A DNA stretch of 10,880 bases. Origin: Gonium pectorale. Its lineage: Eukaryota; Chlorophyta; Chlorophyceae; Chlamydomonadales; Volvocaceae. The position numbers and the translations under genes are program-made. Numbering within the stretch: position 1 is the stretch's first letter; every line of letters begins with the position of its first letter. Location of the stretch: the NCBI GenBank assembly GCA_001584585.1, contig LSYV01000125.1, positions 11,334-22,213 on the forward strand, in the 5' to 3' direction. Below are positions 8,456 through 10,880 of the stretch, piece after piece. The notes under the pieces were generated by a model. It did not search any database. It was not told where the DNA came from and saw only the letters and a list, made by a program, of their open reading frames with translations.

Positions 8456-8638
8456 CATGGTGCAGCCCTCCATCAGCAGCCACCGCAGCATGCTCAGCGG
8501 AGCGCGACCCTTGACGTACGGCGGCCGCAAACACCGCCCCGGGCGGGCCCCAGGGCACGCCCAGCCGCCGCAGGGCGCGCGCCGTCGCCGTGTCGCCGTT
8601 GACGCGGGCGACAGAGTAGGCCTCCGATGAGCCCTGCA

Positions 8639-8662
8639 CACGGCACGGCACGGCACGGCACG
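8639..8662. repeat. CACGG pentanucleotide repeat
   Basis: Four CACGG units followed by CACG, lying just inside the acceptor end of the intron of the truncated paralogue. Confidence 0.85.
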
Positions 8663-8771
8663 TGCGTACGGCGCAGGACTGGGAGGCAGGCTGAGGGCCG
8701 TTGCAAAGCTGTACTTGTGTGTTGAAACGCATGGCACATGACAGGAGATGGTAGGCGCCAGCGGCATCGGC

Positions 8772-8776
8772 TTACA
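8772..8776 (-). terminator. TGTAA polyadenylation-type signal just after an intronic stop
   Basis: On the minus strand TGTAA begins five bases after the TAG at 8784-8782 that ends the unspliced frame of the truncated paralogue. This could support an intron-retained, prematurely polyadenylated transcript. Five bases is unusually short for a 3' UTR, and TGTAA can occur by chance. Confidence 0.25.
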
Positions 8777-9411
8777 ACATGCTAGCAATGCAGAGACGGC
8801 AAGGTCTGTGCATTGGGCACATTACCCTTGCCGCACCCCGCCCATGTGGGTCTCACACTCGTACAGCCACTCCCCCACCTAGGCTGGAAAGTGAGCCCGA
8901 GGAGCCACGCCAGCGATCGCCGCTCACCGCCATGGGGCAGCCCCGGGCGGGTGTCGCTTCCCCTGCAGAAACCTCCCCCCCTACACACCTCCATTGGACA
9001 GCCCCGCTCCGCCAGCCACTCCAGCGCCTCCTCGCAGCCTGACTCAGCAGCGCTGCGGTAGGCAATGCCGCTCCAGGGCAGCCGCGCGTTCGCAGCCAGG
9101 CCAGTGTCCCCACGCTGCCCAACTTTGCGCGCCGTCAGCAAACAGCGCGGCGTCCTGCCACGCGACGCCCGCTCCGAAATCCCCACCAGCCAGGCCAGCA
9201 CGTGCAGGTGCCCGGCGCGCGCCGCCGTCGCAGCGGCCAGCCGCGGGTTCAGCCACCAGCCGGCGCCGTGCAGGGCCTGGAGCGCGGCCAGCTGTCCGTT
9301 GCGCGCGGCGGCCCCGAAGTCACTCTGCCACATCGCAGCGGGTGGCGGCGCTGGCACCCTGCCTAGCAGGTATCGCAGCGACTCCATTTGCCCGCTGCCG
9401 GCTGCGTCCGT

Positions 9412-9448
9412 GAAAGCCAAAAAAGTCAAGAAAGCCAAGAAAGCAGAG
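9412..9448. repeat. AG-rich imperfect 9-bp repeat inside the paralogue
   Basis: The plus strand repeats AAAGCCAAGA-like units in an otherwise GC-rich exon. On the coding strand it gives AFLAFLTFLAFTDAAG, where the ankyrin pattern predicts a single copy of the first helix. It looks like an in-frame tandem expansion that would lengthen the helix. Confidence 0.65.
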
Positions 9449-9775
9449 TCCACATGGACGCCCACCTCCTCCATCAGGTGCTGAAGGGCCTCCACGTTGC
9501 CTCGGACCGTAGCACCCCGGACTGCACCCCTGCCCAGGGGGGAGCGCCGTCCCCGCAGCCAGGCCAGGCGGGCCGGCGCGTCGGGCAACTCAGCAGCCTG
9601 CTCGGCCGCCCGCTCACTCTTGGGGCAGCCCTGCGCCTCCAGCCACTTCACCTTGGCGGCCCAGTCGGGCGTGGCGCTGCCGGTGGCGGCTGCGAGGGCA
9701 GACGCGTTGTCCATGTCACTCGCACCCCCCAGCCGTGCCGCCCAAACAGCCGCTGCAGCCCGCGGGACAGCTTCA

Positions 9776-10270
9776 CCGGCTGCATTGTAGACGTGCAAAT
9801 GTGAGCCTAAACAAGCAACGAACATGCAAAGGCTCCGTGCTTGCGAACACAAGCCTTTGACCCCCGCCGCGCGACAGCCACACCGCCGCCGCTCGCCTCG
9901 TGTCGCAGCGCCCTCCCTCACCCTCGTGCCCTTCTTCCACAGCTGCCTACATACCGTACTTCAAACCGCTCGCAGCCACGCACACGCCTGTCGTACGCGC
10001 CTGCCCGCCGCACGCGTCGCCTGCTTTGTCCACGAGCTGCCGAGCTACCGGAAGCTCAGGCATTACCAATCACATAAAAAAAACATGTTCGCACGGGTTG
10101 CCGGCTAGGGTCGCTAAACTGCCTCTGCTGGCGATTGCAATCGAGCACACCGGCGTTGCATTACCAACACACACGCCGCTTGCACCTCCCCCCCCCCAAA
10201 CCCCGCCCCCCCCAAACACACACGCCGCTTGCACCTCCCCCCCCCAAACCCACACGCGACCCACACGCGC
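9776..10270. other. Spacer upstream of the truncated paralogue
   Basis: Ankyrin homology stops near 9775 and no F-box exon follows up to the window end. An A-rich patch (CATAAAAAAAACATG, about 10074-10088) is preceded by a CCAAT at about 10063-10067; either could be a core-promoter element for a plus-strand gene, but the evidence is weak. Confidence 0.4.
10166..10249. repeat. 49-bp tandem duplication with poly-C tracts
   Basis: AACACACACGCCGCTTGCAC followed by CTCC and a C run starts at 10166 and again at 10215, an offset of 49 bp. The first 24 bases are identical in both; the second copy is incomplete. Confidence 0.85.
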
Positions 10271-10420
10271 ATGGCACAGCGGCTCCCCACAGCCGGGGGC
10301 TCGCTGCCGCAACCTGCGCCCACCAAGCCGCGGGCTGCCCCCAAGTTACAGCTCAGTGAGGCGTCCAGTAAAGCTGCCGCCCCTGCTAACGCAACCGCAG
10401 ATTGCGAGAACCAGACCTAA
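10271..10420 (+). CDS. Candidate short ORF or first exon, unidentified
   Basis: ATG at 10271 opens a 49-codon frame starting MAQRLPTAGGSLPQPAPTKP and ending in TAA at 10418-10420. It is Ala/Pro/Lys-rich, uses mostly GC-ending codons and looks like the disordered N-terminus of a typical algal protein. It lies divergent to the ankyrin cluster. Donor-like GT sites occur inside (GTGAGG near 10355, GTAAAG near 10369), so it could be a first exon spliced to sequence beyond. No domain is recognisable. A TTACA at 10346-10350 (TGTAA on the minus strand) argues weakly for a minus transcript ending here instead. Confidence 0.3.
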   Translation: MAQRLPTAGGSLPQPAPTKPRAAPKLQLSEASSKAAAPANATADCENQT

Positions 10421-10880
10421 TGTGGATACGGCCCCGCTCCAACCCTACATCCCTGCACCGGGTCCCCAACGCCCCCGCGCCGCCCCGCGCCGGAGCGTGC
10501 GTCCCCCCGCCCCTGCTCCGGAACCTCCCCGGCCCCCAGCTCCCCGCCGCCGCCTCGACCCGAAACACCGCGTCACCACCGCTCCCATCCACTGGCGCGT
10601 TCGCCACTGGGGCTATTTCCGTCCCGGGCCCCCGGCAGCGAAGCCCAAGCCTTAGCCTCCCCGGCCCCTGGCTCCGGCGCTGTCGCAACCCGACACACCG
10701 CCTCCTCGCAGGCCCTTCTCGAGCCCCTGATGGCTCCGCACCGCCCCGACCAGCAGCTACCGCCTCACCTGCGGCAGCGTCCCGCCTATGCCACCGCCTC
10801 TCAAGCTCCACCCGCGCCCACGGGCCTATGTGGCAGCCCGACGCCCCCCCCCCCACCACACACACACACACACACCGTCC
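10420..10880 (+). CDS. Candidate Pro/Ala-rich reading frame, partial at the window end
   Basis: An ATG at 10420 shares its A with the TAA of the preceding frame. The frame stays open to the end of the window (more than 150 codons), with an in-frame TAA at 10387-10389 upstream. Its first 70 or so codons mostly end in G or C, as in Chlamydomonas genes. The peptide is low complexity, rich in Pro, Ala, Ser and Arg. A competing minus frame covers 10871-10386, and another plus frame is also open, so this may be compositional noise. Confidence 0.25.
   Translation, partial: MWIRPRSNPTSLHRVPNAPAPPRAGACVPPPLLRNLPGPQLPAAASTRNTASPPLPSTGAFATGAISVPGPRQRSPSLSLPGPWLRRCRNPTHRLLAGPSRAPDGSAPPRPAATASPAAASRLCHRLSSSTRAHGPMWQPDAPPPTTHTHTHR
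10844..10875. repeat. Poly-C tract followed by CA dinucleotide repeat
   Basis: Eleven C residues (10844-10854) are followed, after ACC, by about nine CA units to 10875. A typical microsatellite. Confidence 0.9.

Larger units (their letters stand above)
8634..8988 (-). other. Intron-like segment (355 bp) of the truncated paralogue
   Basis: The donor is ATGGAG|GTGTGT at 8988 and the acceptor CCGTGTGCAG|GGC ends at 8634, both on the minus strand and both at the codon used by the intact gene's intron. Joining gives CPME followed by GSSEAYSVARVNGDTATARA in phase 0. If unspliced, the exon-1 frame ends at a TAG at 8784-8782. Confidence 0.7.
8332..9775 (-). pseudogene. 5'-truncated, frame-disrupted paralogue of the F-box/ankyrin gene
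   Basis: Exon-1-like sequence spans about 9775-8989 and exon-2-like 8633-8332, minus strand. It aligns with residues from about 225 onward of the intact protein: TPDWAAKVKWLEAQGCPKSE, LHVLAWLVG and ALEWLAERGCPME before the intron, then RALRRLGVPWGPPGAV after it. The F-box and first ankyrin units are absent. The frame changes near 9720-9750, near 9170, between DAALFADG and VGTLAWLRTRGC (near 9125), between RGC and WSGIAYRSAAESG (near 9080), near 8515, and at a 7-bp duplication (8442-8455). Homologous peptide is then recovered to a TAG at 8334-8332 (DASDWFEDLQEMV, HVKGYVD). Despite this a frame of about 379 codons stays open from 9921 to 8782, with an ATG at 9714 as the most plausible internal start. 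I read it as a pseudogene; a diverged expressed gene with a different C-terminus cannot be excluded. Confidence 0.75.

Noticed and set aside
8510..8530. GTACGT donor-like site within exon 2 of the truncated copy
   Set aside because: Ankyrin-type peptide (MLRWLLMEGC) continues just downstream in another frame, so a small insertion explains it better than an intron.
7644..8630. 328-codon plus-strand ORF
   Set aside because: It runs through the duplicated spacer element and antisense to the paralogue's second exon, with no domain and a low-complexity composition; a shadow of GC-rich DNA.
9900..10655. 251-codon plus-strand ORF
   Set aside because: It crosses a poly-C tandem duplication and A-rich promoter-like DNA and shows no consistent codon bias; most of it is low-complexity Pro/Thr/His from the repeats.

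Overview
The window looks like nuclear DNA of a volvocine green alga, most likely Chlamydomonas reinhardtii or a close relative. Four things suggest this: very high GC, open frames on both strands as a by-product of that GC, GT-AG introns with GCAG/ACAG-type acceptors, and an F-box plus degenerate-ankyrin protein family that I recognise as strongly expanded in Chlamydomonas. No prokaryotic operon, CRISPR array, rRNA or tRNA is visible.

The core is a cluster of three copies of one gene type, all on the minus strand and at different stages of decay. (1) 4052-6362 is an apparently intact two-exon gene of 590 residues: an N-terminal F-box followed by about ten degenerate ankyrin units. (2) 8332-9775 is a 5'-truncated paralogue without the F-box. 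It keeps the same intron but carries several frame disruptions. (3) 2651-3015 is a short, heavily decayed fragment matching only the central ankyrin part and the splice donor. The two larger copies share a phase-0 intron directly after a Cys-Pro-Met-Glu motif, and the fragment keeps a donor-like GT at the same place, so the duplications are gene-level (DNA) events and not retrocopies.

The rest is spacer. Positions 1-1130 hold G-rich low-complexity DNA, a small hairpin and one TATA-like site. Positions 1131-1732 hold minus-strand protein-like frames broken by frameshifts that I cannot assign. Positions 1733-2650 and 3016-4051 hold nothing convincing apart from a 23-bp direct repeat that overlaps the stop codon of the intact gene. 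The 1.97-kb spacer at 6363-8331 holds the 5' leader of the intact gene (with short upstream ORFs), a palindromic TGTAA polyadenylation-type signal, minisatellites, and a duplicated element of about 140-180 bp. At the right edge, two overlapping plus-strand open frames from 10271 onwards (the second Pro/Ala-rich) could be the start of a divergently oriented gene, with low confidence.

By family knowledge, the intact protein would act as a substrate-recruiting subunit of an SCF (SKP1-cullin-F-box) ubiquitin ligase, with the ankyrin stack as the binding surface. The decayed copies suggest birth-and-death evolution of the array. I did not find a convincing new biological system.
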